A DNA stretch of 64,000 nt from Chloroflexia bacterium SDU3-3 (lineage in GTDB: Bacteria > Chloroflexota > Chloroflexia > Chloroflexales > Roseiflexaceae), in the NCBI GenBank assembly GCA_009268125.1, contig WBOU01000001.1, positions 62,001 through 126,000 of the forward strand, in the 5' to 3' direction. The translations under genes were made by a program, and so were the position numbers. The notes below the pieces were generated by a model. That model was given only the letters and a program-made list of their open reading frames with translations, did not search any database and had not been told where the DNA came from. Positions 34,041-42,101 of this stretch are shown one piece after another; the stretch's first letter is position 1, and each line of letters starts with the position of its first letter.

Positions 34041-34576
34041 CCAAGCCCATCGACGAAGAAATCGCTGAACGACGTGGTAAAACCCTTGCCCTGCGGCGAG
34101 GCGCACATCACGCCCACCTGCAGCGGCACCTGGGCGGGCATATAGGCCAGCCGCAGCATCACCCAGCGCGCCTTGTCCACCGTGTAGCTCATCTCGATCG
34201 CGTCGCCCCGACGCTGGATCTGGAACCACACCGTGGGCGGGTGCCCGGCGAGCGGCACCACCGACCAGTCGGAGAAGGTGTGGGTCACCACCGCGCTGGC
34301 CTGCTGCACGCCATCCACATACTCGATCCCGCACTTGATCCAGTGGTGCGGGTCTTGCCGCACCATCAGCCCAGCCTGATCATACTGGTACTGGTAGCTG
34401 CCGCGAATGCCCACACGGCAGCGGAAGTCGCCCTGGGCCATGTTGAACCCGAAATGCCCGCTATCGCGGATGAACCCGTAGTGCGTGGTGCGCCAGAAAT
34501 CCGTCTTTGGCTCGGCGGTGATGTGAAGTGCGCTATCATGTATCGTCCATTTTGCGGGTTCATTGTACCATTCCAT
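34037..34576 (-). CDS. DUF1349 family (concanavalin-like fold) protein
   Basis: 179 residues covering the whole DUF1349 family: the start MEWYNEPAKWTIHDSALHIT, DFWRTTHYGFIRDSGHF, YDQAGLMVRQDPHHWIKCGIEY and the end TSFSDFFVDGLG. The fold is a lectin-like beta sandwich related to glycan-binding and hydrolase modules, but the function is not established. No signal peptide is present. RBS GAAGGAG before ATG 34576. The stop codon overlaps the convergent Yip1-like gene. Confidence 0.9.
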   Translation of the reverse strand: MEWYNEPAKWTIHDSALHITAEPKTDFWRTTHYGFIRDSGHFGFNMAQGDFRCRVGIRGSYQYQYDQAGLMVRQDPHHWIKCGIEYVDGVQQASAVVTHTFSDWSVVPLAGHPPTVWFQIQRRGDAIEMSYTVDKARWVMLRLAYMPAQVPLQVGVMCASPQGKGFTTSFSDFFVDGLG

Positions 34577-34685
34577 ACCAGGCTCCTTCGCAAACAGCCA
34601 TTGCGGTCGCTCGTACTACAATTTGTTTTTGTAGCATAACATATTCATGCAGGTTTGCCGAAACCCACCGCTGGGTCATAATAAA

Positions 34686-34712
34686 CGAGGGCCGCAGCTA
34701 CCGCGGCCCTCG
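34686..34712 (-). terminator. Intrinsic terminator after the gamma-glutamyltransferase gene
   Basis: CGAGGGCCGC (34686-34695) pairs with GCGGCCCTCG (34703-34712). On the minus strand it is followed by TTTATTA. Confidence 0.8.
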
Positions 34713-34736
34713 CTTCGGACTAGGCCCGAACTCTCC

Positions 34737-36635
34737 CTACTTGCCGCCTGCGGTGGTCTCCTCGCGCGGGTCGGCTCCGGCGTAGATCTGGCCATCCTGG
34801 CCTAGCACCACGCCGCCCACCGCACCAAAGTCGTTGTCCCACTTCTCCGAGCGGGTCGCGTCGTAGCCCAGCGCCTTCATCTGCTCGCCCACTTGATCGT
34901 ACAGGTCGGCCTCGATCCGCAGGCCGCCGGGGGTGAAGTTGTGCGGGGCAAAGGACGAGGGCGCGGTGGTGCTGTAGAAGCGCGGCGCGCTGATCGCCTG
35001 CTGGATATCCATCCCAAACACCGACATGTTGAGGAACACCTGCACCAGCGCCTGCGACTGGGTGTCGCCGCCGGGGGTGCTGTAGCCCATGGAGAACGCG
35101 CCGTCCTTGAATACGATCACGGCGTGCGGCGTGATGCGCGGGCGCTTGCCTGGCTCTAGCGCGTTTACGTGGGTCGGGTCGAGCCGGAACTGGTTCATGC
35201 GGTTACCCAGGTTGATGCCGGTGTTCGGCACCATGGGCGTCTTGGGGAAGTCCGAGGGTGTCATCACCACCGTGTTGCCCTGGCGGTCGCGCACCACCAG
35301 CTGGGTCGTGTCCTTGCCCACCTTGGCGTTGTTGGCGGTCAGCGCCGCACGCATGGGGTCTAGCCCCGCCAGGCGACCATCCTCGGGCACGCTGAGGCTG
35401 GCTGTGAAGCCGGGGATATCGCCGGGCTTGGGCAGCGTGCCAAACGCGTGCTCGCTCATCAGCGCGCGGCGCTGGGCGGCGTACGTGGGGCTGAGCAGCG
35501 TGTCCAGCGGCACCTTGGTGAAGGCCGGGTCGGCCACGTACCCGTCGCGGTCGGCCATGGCCAGCTCGATCGCCTGGGTGACCGCGTGGATGTACGCGGG
35601 GCTGTTATGGCCCATCTTTTTCAGGTCGATGCCCTCAAGGATGTGCAGCACCAGCGGCTCCATGATGCCCTGCGACCAGGTGCCGTTGCCGTAGAAGGTG
35701 TAGCCGCCCGCCACATCGGCCTTGATCGGTTGCTCCCAGCCACCGCTGTAGCTAGCCAAGTCCTCGGCGGTGATCAGGCCGTTCTGCTGCTGGTGCATCT
35801 GCACGATCTTCTGGGCGATCGGCCCTTGGTAGAAGTAGCTGCGCACCGCCTGCAGGCCCTGCCTGCGGTCGCCGCCTGCAGCCAACGCGTCCTGCTCGGC
35901 CTTGGCCAGCTCCTCGAAGGTGTTGGCCAGATCAGGCAGCTGGATGCGCTCGTGCAGGTTCATTGGTCGCCACCACTCGCTGTGGAAGTACACGCGGGCG
36001 TTCTCGGGCAGAATCAGCGAGAGCGCGACCTCCTCCAGCGGCGAGAGGTCAAAGTTTTTCACAAAGATCTTGTGCGCCGGGAAGCCCTCGCGGGCCACGG
36101 CGATCGCAGGGGCCGATACCTGGCCAAACGACATCGTGCCGCAGTCAGACAGCAGCGCGGTCAGCACGTCGGGCGAGGCGGGCACCAGCTGCGCCCAGAT
36201 ATCGAACTCGGGCACGGTCTTGAAGCCGCGCTGGCTGAATTTCTCGATCGTGGCCGCGGCGGGGGCCTTGCCCACCCCAATGTACGACTTCACCTCGCCG
36301 GTGGCAGCGCTGTAGTACATGGTCGGTGCCACGCTGGCGAAGGATGCCGCCTCGCCGTGGGTCACGTTCAGCGCCAGCAGCGCCGCCACCGCCGCATCGC
36401 ACGCGGTGCCGCCCTGCTCAAGGATGCTGAGCGCCGCATCGGTAGCCCATGGCGTACCGGTGACAGCGGCGTATTCCTTCCCCACAAAAAGCTCGCGGGG
36501 CTGCCCTGTGCGATCAGTGTACTGCATGGGGTCACGCGGGCCCTTGGGCAGCAGCGTGTAGACGACGGCGAGGATGAGGATCAGCGCGACCAGACCAATG
36601 CCGATCCGCTGAAGCACACGAAGAAAGCGTCTCAC
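34737..36635 (-). CDS. Membrane-anchored gamma-glutamyltransferase family protein
   Basis: 632 residues: an N-terminal membrane anchor (about 10-29, IGIGLVALILILAVVYTLL) and then an Ntn-hydrolase GGT fold. The autocatalytic junction is KDTTQLVVRDRQGN, where the nucleophilic Thr is kept but the usual His after TT is Gln. The oxyanion/glycine loop reads STPGGDTQ, the variant found in GGT-like acylases of GC-rich bacteria. The small-subunit end VGGVVLGQDGQIYAGADPR is normal. It would cleave gamma-glutamyl or other acyl-amide bonds outside the membrane. GTG start at 36635 with GGAGAAA ahead. Confidence 0.88.
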   Translation of the reverse strand: MRRFLRVLQRIGIGLVALILILAVVYTLLPKGPRDPMQYTDRTGQPRELFVGKEYAAVTGTPWATDAALSILEQGGTACDAAVAALLALNVTHGEAASFASVAPTMYYSAATGEVKSYIGVGKAPAAATIEKFSQRGFKTVPEFDIWAQLVPASPDVLTALLSDCGTMSFGQVSAPAIAVAREGFPAHKIFVKNFDLSPLEEVALSLILPENARVYFHSEWWRPMNLHERIQLPDLANTFEELAKAEQDALAAGGDRRQGLQAVRSYFYQGPIAQKIVQMHQQQNGLITAEDLASYSGGWEQPIKADVAGGYTFYGNGTWSQGIMEPLVLHILEGIDLKKMGHNSPAYIHAVTQAIELAMADRDGYVADPAFTKVPLDTLLSPTYAAQRRALMSEHAFGTLPKPGDIPGFTASLSVPEDGRLAGLDPMRAALTANNAKVGKDTTQLVVRDRQGNTVVMTPSDFPKTPMVPNTGINLGNRMNQFRLDPTHVNALEPGKRPRITPHAVIVFKDGAFSMGYSTPGGDTQSQALVQVFLNMSVFGMDIQQAISAPRFYSTTAPSSFAPHNFTPGGLRIEADLYDQVGEQMKALGYDATRSEKWDNDFGAVGGVVLGQDGQIYAGADPREETTAGGK

Positions 36636-36774
36636 AGGGATTTCTCCATCTAGGCGTTATAGGCTCTCCAGATTGTAACATTTCTTTCGTGTGCCAAGTT
36701 GTTTTTATATCGTATTATTTGTATACTAGGCGACACAAACTTTGTAGCTAGTGTGTAGGAGCTGAGAAACATCA

Positions 36775-37878
36775 ATGCGTGCATTCTGGAACTGGGTGAC
36801 GACGGTTCACCATTCTCAGGCTGATACCCGCCGACGTAGCGCTACGCTTATTGTTATCTGCTGTGCGCTTGTTGTTATCTGCTTTATCGCATTCTTCCTC
36901 TTCATGGTGTTCAACGCGAATAGTATCGGTCAGATTCTCAGTCTGTCGTTCGCCGCGCTCACCGCATCAGTGGTGTTTATTGCGCGAAAGGGCTACTTTG
37001 CGGTTGCTGCCGGAATGCTCTTTGCGATCCTTCTGGCTGTCCCAACGGTGCCGATCATCCAGGGCCAGGGCATCAACGCCGAGCCGATCTACTATCTGAT
37101 GACCCCGCTGATCGCCGCGGTGATCCTGCGCCCGCGCTATATCTGGGCTATGACCGGCGTGACCATCGCGCTGATGTTTGTGGTGCTGACCAATATCCAG
37201 AAGAATCCGCTAGAAGATCGGCACGGGCAGGCGCTGGTGCGCAACGTGCTGATCGTGGCTGGTGTAGCGGCCCTGGCCGGCACCGTGAGCGCAAGAAATA
37301 CGAGCAAGGCGCTCAATACCGCAGAAAGCTCGCGCGCCGAGCTAGAGCAGACCGCCCGCGAGCTAGAGCAGATCAACATCGACCTAGAGCAGCGCGTGTC
37401 CGAGCGCACCACCTTGCTGGCCAGCAACCTGCGCATAGCGCAGGAGCGCGAGGAAGAGCTGCGCAAGATCGTGGCCGAGAACGAGCAGCAGCGCATGATC
37501 ATCCGCGAGATGAGCGTGCCGATCATCCCGATCTCCGAGACCACCTGCGTGATGCCGCTGATCGGGGCGCTCGACACTAGCCGGATCGCGCAGGTGCAGG
37601 AGCAGGCGCTGCGGGCCCTCCAGCACAGCCGCGCGCGCCGACTCATCCTCGATATCACTGGCGTGCCGGTAGTGGATACCCAGGTAGCCCAGGGGTTCAT
37701 GAAGGTGGTGCAGGCCGCGCGGCTGCTGGGTGCCGAGGTGCTGCTGGTGGGCATCCGCCCCGAGGTGGCGCAATCGATCATCGGGCTGGGGGTGGATCTG
37801 CACGATATCCAGACCTACAGTGATCTCCAGCTGGCGCTGAGCCAGCAGCCGCTTGCGCAGCGGGTAGCTCGGGCATAG
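36775..37878 (+). CDS. RsbR-like STAS-domain regulator with membrane sensor
   Basis: 367 residues: about six hydrophobic segments (residues ~25-170) form an integral membrane sensor, a coiled coil follows (~185-245, rich in Glu/Gln), and a STAS domain ends the chain (~250-360; SVPIIPISETTCVMPLIGALD, LILDITGVPVVDTQVAQGFM). This is the layout of RsbR/stressosome-type anti-sigma antagonist proteins in which the STAS unit is controlled by phosphorylation. The phosphorylatable Ser/Thr position has Thr in DITGVPVVDTQVA. No kinase partner (RsbT) is adjacent. AGGAG lies 13 bases ahead of the ATG. Confidence 0.82.
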   Translation: MRAFWNWVTTVHHSQADTRRRSATLIVICCALVVICFIAFFLFMVFNANSIGQILSLSFAALTASVVFIARKGYFAVAAGMLFAILLAVPTVPIIQGQGINAEPIYYLMTPLIAAVILRPRYIWAMTGVTIALMFVVLTNIQKNPLEDRHGQALVRNVLIVAGVAALAGTVSARNTSKALNTAESSRAELEQTARELEQINIDLEQRVSERTTLLASNLRIAQEREEELRKIVAENEQQRMIIREMSVPIIPISETTCVMPLIGALDTSRIAQVQEQALRALQHSRARRLILDITGVPVVDTQVAQGFMKVVQAARLLGAEVLLVGIRPEVAQSIIGLGVDLHDIQTYSDLQLALSQQPLAQRVARA

Positions 37879-38020
37879 CTTGGCGGCCCGTGGCATAGCT
37901 TTTGCTTTATGGGGTGGCAGATATGTGATGATCGCGGCGGTCATCTGACCATGCTGGGAAGCATTGTCAACCTACAGAAAACTGCACGTCGCCCTCAAAC
38001 GCGTTTGCGTTATCCCCTCC

Positions 38021-38055
38021 AGCAGCGGCCCGCTTGGCCGCTGCTGTTCTTCTTT
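38021..38055. terminator. Intrinsic terminator between STAS and hypothetical genes
   Basis: AGCAGCGGCC (38021-38030) pairs with GGCCGCTGCT (38036-38045), then GTTCTTCTTTTC in the plus direction. Confidence 0.8.
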
Positions 38056-38056
38056 T

Positions 38057-38563
38057 CTAGGGTAGTACGCCCGCCTTCTCGCGTAGGCAGTGCGCCGCCT
38101 GATCGCGGATGTAGGACTCGTAGGATAGGGGTGCGCTCCCCAGCGCGCGGATCGCCGCTTGGTGTTGCTCGGTCAGCCAGATAGGTTGGGCAAGCAGCGT
38201 GCGCCAGAGCTGAATCGCATGGCGCTGCTCGGCGTGGTACCTCGTCGGGTTGGTCGCGGCCAGCTCCCAGATGGCGGTGGCATACCACAGCTGGGCGTAG
38301 CTGTCGCCTTGGCTGGCCTGCGCCGTCAGCAGCGGTAGCGCCTCGGTGGCCTCGGCGTACCACAGGTGCTGCAGCGCCCCTAGGTCATCGCAGGAGAGCA
38401 GCGCGCACCAGTGCTCGATGAACTCGGCGCGCCATGCCTGCTCTTGCTCGCGGCTGACATGGTAGCTCTGGTAGGTCTCATATACCCCGTCGTGGGCCAT
38501 AAAAAAGGCTCGGCAGTCGTAGCTGAAGAAGAGCTCTTTTGCCGCTTGTAGTGATGTACGCAT
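38057..38563 (-). CDS. Hypothetical protein downstream of the GRAS gene
   Basis: 168 residues, mostly helical by composition, rich in Ala, Trp, Tyr and Gln; no signal peptide, membrane segment or known motif. The middle (LPLLTAQASQGDSYAQLWYATAIWEL) has the A/G-Y-A spacing of tetratricopeptide or Sel1-like helical repeats, but only about one and a half repeat units can be seen. It starts 8 bases after the GRAS-protein stop codon, so the two are co-transcribed and possibly translationally linked. The function is unknown; a partner or scaffold role for the GRAS protein is a guess from the arrangement. Confidence 0.7.
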   Translation of the reverse strand: MRTSLQAAKELFFSYDCRAFFMAHDGVYETYQSYHVSREQEQAWRAEFIEHWCALLSCDDLGALQHLWYAEATEALPLLTAQASQGDSYAQLWYATAIWELAATNPTRYHAEQRHAIQLWRTLLAQPIWLTEQHQAAIRALGSAPLSYESYIRDQAAHCLREKAGVLP

Positions 38564-38571
38564 AGCGTTCT

Positions 38572-39753
38572 TTATGGCCTCTCTCTACGCCATGCCGATG
38601 CGGCGATAAGCGGGATATCTTCCCAGCGTAGCACCAGCGCGCCGTTTTCGGTGGTGGCATAGGTACCCAAAGGGCTGGCGAGTGTTTTATTTACATAATA
38701 TTCATGTGTGTGCAGCGACACCTGCTGGAAACCCTGGGCCTGCAGGCGGCGCACCCAGGCCCGCCAGCGCTCGTGGCGCTGCGTGCGATCTGCACCCTCG
38801 CAGGTGACCACGTTGTGGATCTCGTGTCCGAGCATTGCCTGCTCTATTCCCCAGCGCTCGGGCATCGAGGCAGGGAAGTAGCTCTGCAAGACCTCGAACA
38901 TGCCCCGATAGTAGTACCACGATGCGCTGATGCGGGCGCTGAAGGGCAGCGCGTTGTGCTCCACATCCGGCTCAACCAAGGTCATGAGGCGTGGCCGCAG
39001 CCGCGCGATGTCGCGCAGCATGGTATCGCGCGGCTGGCGAGGTATCGATGCCGCATCGTCGGCGGCAATGTGGTGCAGGGCAAACGCCGCGTTGACGATC
39101 GGTGCTGGTCCTGCCAGCGCTTGCACGGTGGGCGCTGGCAGCTGGCCCTGTGCTGCATCGACCTCACGGTAGCTGAGATTTATGCCTAACTCTTCTGCGC
39201 ATGACATAAGCGATCTGCGTATATCATCGCGACGATAGGGGGATGGGTACAGCCCGGGGATCGGGAGCCGCACCCCGATGATCTGTACGGACTGGGGCCT
39301 CAGCGGAGCATGGGCCAGTAGCTGCAAGAGGTGCACCCATTGCCATGGCCCATCGATACCAATGTCAACAATGCTCATGTCCTTGGCACCCATAAGCGCG
39401 CGTAGGATAGCCGCATTCGCGCTCGCATAGCCAAACAGCCGAAACGGTGCTATCTCCAGCCACGCTTGGGCCGCCCGGCTCGCCAGATCGTCGGAAAGCA
39501 CGGGCAGGTGTGTTTCGGCGGTCGGCAGCATACGAGCAAGGAGGCTCCGGGCAAACAGATAGGCGAGCCGCTCCTCGGGGGTTGCCTGGGGGTGGGGTGG
39601 CGCGAGGAAGGGCTGGATGAGCACGTAGGCCGTGGCAGTATCGCCCTGCGCGAGTGCGTGTGCTGCATCTTGGATGTGAGCCTGAGCTTCGGTGCGCATA
39701 GGGTGTGCGGGTCTCTCTATCCAATCGGCCTGCTGTTCAAATCCGAAAGCCAT
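38572..39753 (-). CDS. Bacterial GRAS-domain protein (Rossmann methyltransferase-like)
   Basis: 393 residues that follow plant GRAS proteins motif by motif. LHR-like WLEIAPFRLFGYASANAAIL (98-117), the VHIID-like SIVDIGIDGPWQW (127-139), FALHHIAADD (224-233), LRPRLMTLVEPDVEHN (252-267), then a PFYRE/SAW-like end with GHEIHNVVTCEGADRTQRHE (309-328) and GFQQVSL. Bacterial GRAS proteins were described by Aravind's group as Rossmann-fold methyltransferase relatives that may bind small molecules; the ligand is unknown. The N-terminal ~95 residues are helical. The start has AGGGG nine bases ahead; Met19 (39699) is an alternative. First gene of a two-gene unit. Confidence 0.85.
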   Translation of the reverse strand: MAFGFEQQADWIERPAHPMRTEAQAHIQDAAHALAQGDTATAYVLIQPFLAPPHPQATPEERLAYLFARSLLARMLPTAETHLPVLSDDLASRAAQAWLEIAPFRLFGYASANAAILRALMGAKDMSIVDIGIDGPWQWVHLLQLLAHAPLRPQSVQIIGVRLPIPGLYPSPYRRDDIRRSLMSCAEELGINLSYREVDAAQGQLPAPTVQALAGPAPIVNAAFALHHIAADDAASIPRQPRDTMLRDIARLRPRLMTLVEPDVEHNALPFSARISASWYYYRGMFEVLQSYFPASMPERWGIEQAMLGHEIHNVVTCEGADRTQRHERWRAWVRRLQAQGFQQVSLHTHEYYVNKTLASPLGTYATTENGALVLRWEDIPLIAASAWRRERP

Positions 39754-40193
39754 GGTGTTCTACCCCTGATGGTCATACGGTTCGCCTCTCAGCTGAAAGA
39801 ACGGGCAAGCGCTCCTTTCAAGGTCAGACTATTGGCCGATTGACGCGTAGCCTTGTTACCTACCTAACGATATCTGAGAGAAGGTTATTTATTACGTCTG
39901 ATAAGCGTCATTATCAGACGCATAGAATCAGCGCTTTTTCCTGGGTTTATCCGCGTGGTAGAGATCATAGCACACCACAAGACTCTCTGCTCTCCTCCCT
40001 TTGGGGATCTCAGATTCGCTGCGTTCTCCAAAACACACAACGCAGCTCATTCATAGCCCCTGCGGGCTATTGACTCTTGGAACGCAACCGCCATCCCTGG
40101 CAGCAAACGTAAATCTATATTATGAAAAGTAGTAGTTATCGGGGTATATTTCTCAAAAATCCGTTTAAATCGCATTCTAGCGCCTTCCAGCTA
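39754..40193. other. Gene-free AT-richer spacer
   Basis: No credible coding frame was seen. It contains one clear hairpin, CGTCTGATAA (39895-39904) with TTATCAGACG (39911-39920). The left end should hold the promoter of the GRAS gene on the minus strand; the right end leads into the consensus promoter at 40194. Confidence 0.6.
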
Positions 40194-40222
40194 TTGACAG
40201 TCACGCCGTTGAACGATATAAT
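40194..40222 (+). promoter_or_regulatory. Consensus sigma-70 promoter
   Basis: TTGACA (40194-40199), exactly 17 bases, TATAAT (40217-40222). This is the best promoter match in the window. Transcription would start near 40229, leaving a leader of about 385 bases before the GAF-PAS gene. Confidence 0.8.
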
Positions 40223-40228
40223 TTTATC

Positions 40229-40613
40229 AGTTTCTCTGCTTGTTTACTTATAAACATGCGGCAAGTATGCCGCCAAGCTATGCCGCTCCACCAATGCCGC
40301 TGTTGGCACCCGCTGTGAGGCTCCCCCGCCTGCCCTCACAACCGACAGCCTACCATACGCACACATCACGTCTCGGGGGAAACGCCATGGCTCCATTCTA
40401 ACAACCTCGTTCTACGTCTTCGGCGTAGACAGCCCATCCTCCTCTGATCGGCTATAGGGAGAATCGCACCATGTCATCATGCCCTTATCTCCCAATAGGC
40501 TCTATCGCACATCCCTAAGCACTACAGAGAGGCACCTGTACGATCCGTGTCCCACATCTACCTCTCATCCGACGGATCTCGTAGATCGATGCGCGCTGCG
40601 CCATGCAAAGGGA
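40229..40613 (+). other. Long structured 5' leader, possible regulatory RNA
   Basis: Several small hairpins follow one another: GCGGCA-AGTA-TGCCGC near 40259, TGTGAGG paired with CCTCACA around 40314-40344, and a CTACG-stem capped by a TCTTCG loop near 40413. No known riboswitch class could be assigned by eye. A 15-codon out-of-frame mini-ORF (40471-40518) with a good SD lies inside. Confidence 0.4.
40471..40518 (+). CDS. Possible 15-residue leader peptide
   Basis: ATG 40471 is eight bases after AGGGAGA, the only good ribosome-binding site in the leader. It encodes MSSCPYLPIGSIAHP and stops at TAA, out of frame with the GAF-PAS gene. It may be a leader peptide; there is no independent evidence. 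Confidence 0.25.
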   Translation: MSSCPYLPIGSIAHP

Positions 40614-41912
40614 ATGCGGTACATTGCTATGGAAGCAACATTCATCTCAACAACCTTTCCTGCCCATCCACCATCCTCGTCCGACACCTTCACCGATGCC
40701 AGCTACGAGCGCATGATGCGGCTTGCATCCGATTTCTTCCACACCCCAGTTGCTGCGATCACGCTATACCCGCACGGCCACCAGTGGCTGAATATCGCGC
40801 GTGGATTCGCGCCCATCCCCTTTCACGCCGCCTACGCATTTGGCATGCAGGCCGCGCGCGCCTCCGACACCATCATCGTGCCCGATCTGCGCAGCGACAC
40901 GCGGTTCCAGAATCACCCGCTCCTGCGCTATGCCAGCCACCTGCGTTTCTATGCCGGCATGCCGCTGCGCGATGCCCAGGGCAAGGTGCTGGGCGGGCTA
41001 TGGCTGGCCGATGATGCACCGCGCCACACACCGGCCACCGCGCTGACCCAGCTGCGGGCATTCAGCTCCTGGGTGCGCTCCGAGCTGCACCACCCGATCG
41101 AGCGCCTTGTGCCTCCCCCAACCCCCAAGTACATGAACCGGCAGCAGTTCCAGACGCTACAGACCATGTATGGCGTGGGCCTGATCGTACAGGATCGCGA
41201 TGGCCAGATCTGTGCATGCGACCCCTACGCCGAATATATCCTGGGCCTCTCCGCCGATCAGATCCGGGGGCGCAAAGGCATCGACTTCTACTGGCAGTCC
41301 ATCCACAGCGATGGCCGACCCTTCCCCGGCGAGACCCACCCGGCGTCGCGGGCGCTGCGCACCGGCATCCCACAATCCGACATCATGGGTGTCTACAAGC
41401 TGAATGGACGGATCACATGGATCGCCGTTCGCTCGCTGCCGCTCTGGCGCCCCGACGAGCTGCACCCCTATGCGGTGATCTCATCGCTGATCGACATCAC
41501 CGAGCAGCAGACCCAGATGCATGTGCTTGAGCACGACCCAGGCTTCACCCACTCATGCGATCCCACCGCCAGCATCGTCGAGGAGATCCGCGCCGATGTG
41601 CAGCAGGCCCAGCAGGCCGAGATCTCGTTCTCGGTGGTGCAGTTCACCTTCCCCTCGCTGGCCCAGCAAGGCGAGACCGCCTGCTGCGCTATCCGCGAGC
41701 TGGCCGATCTGCTCAAGCCCAAGCTGCCATGCACCGATCTGGTAGTGGTAATGGACGACGCTCAGCTGATGATCGTGATGCCACAGACCGACGAAATCAC
41801 CGCATACCGCCGCGCCGAGCAGGTGCGCCGCTTTTTGGCTGTCCCCCCCACCCCGCACCTGCCATGCCACACGTGGTTCGCGGTGACAACGATGCGGGGC
41901 AATGTGCAGTAG
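40614..41912 (+). CDS. GAF-PAS sensor protein with degenerate GGDEF-like C-terminus
   Basis: About 430 residues. GAF domain (about 15-165: ASYERMMRLASDFFHTPVAAITL, IVPDLRSDTRFQNHPLL, FYAGMPLRDAQGKVLGGLWL), PAS domain (about 185-300: GVGLIVQDRDGQICACDPYA with C-terminal PAC strand VRSLPLWRPDE), then ~100 residues whose end (LVVVMDDAQLMIVMPQTDE) aligns with GGDEF domains. The GGDEF signature is replaced by MDDAQ, so it should not make c-di-GMP. No HTH or kinase is present. The start is uncertain: ATG 40614 directly follows AAAGGGA, ATG 40629 is farther, and the frame is open to 40479. It lies upstream of the YesN/YesM pair, separated by a 30-bp hairpin. Confidence 0.75.
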   Translation: MRYIAMEATFISTTFPAHPPSSSDTFTDASYERMMRLASDFFHTPVAAITLYPHGHQWLNIARGFAPIPFHAAYAFGMQAARASDTIIVPDLRSDTRFQNHPLLRYASHLRFYAGMPLRDAQGKVLGGLWLADDAPRHTPATALTQLRAFSSWVRSELHHPIERLVPPPTPKYMNRQQFQTLQTMYGVGLIVQDRDGQICACDPYAEYILGLSADQIRGRKGIDFYWQSIHSDGRPFPGETHPASRALRTGIPQSDIMGVYKLNGRITWIAVRSLPLWRPDELHPYAVISSLIDITEQQTQMHVLEHDPGFTHSCDPTASIVEEIRADVQQAQQAEISFSVVQFTFPSLAQQGETACCAIRELADLLKPKLPCTDLVVVMDDAQLMIVMPQTDEITAYRRAEQVRRFLAVPPTPHLPCHTWFAVTTMRGNVQ

Positions 41913-41933
41913 CGCCCCAAACACACAAGCGTG

Positions 41934-41997
41934 ATGCAACCAACGCAGAGCGCGGTGGTGGCCTTTTGGCCACCACCGCGCTCTGCGTTGGTTGCAT
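41934..41997. terminator. 30-bp perfect-stem hairpin with TTTT loop
   Basis: Arms 41934-41963 and 41968-41997 are exact reverse complements. It is the longest perfect stem in the window and lies between the GAF-PAS gene and the response-regulator gene. There is no long T-run after the stem, so it may act as a barrier or structured spacer rather than a classic terminator. Confidence 0.65.
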
Positions 41998-42101
41998 GTG
42001 CACATGTAAAAAGAATGTATAAACGCGTATATGCGATCGGCACCTTCAATGGTATACTTCCCCTTATTCTGTCACCGCCGAAGCTGCACAGGATGGATAG
42101 T

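Noticed and set aside
39705-40073. 122-residue plus-strand frame in the spacer after the GRAS gene
   Set aside because: It overlaps the GRAS start region, has no SD and its composition is not protein-like.
40229-40613. Known c-di-GMP, cobalamin or Moco riboswitch in the leader
   Set aside because: The conserved core bases of those classes could not be located by eye, so no riboswitch class is claimed.
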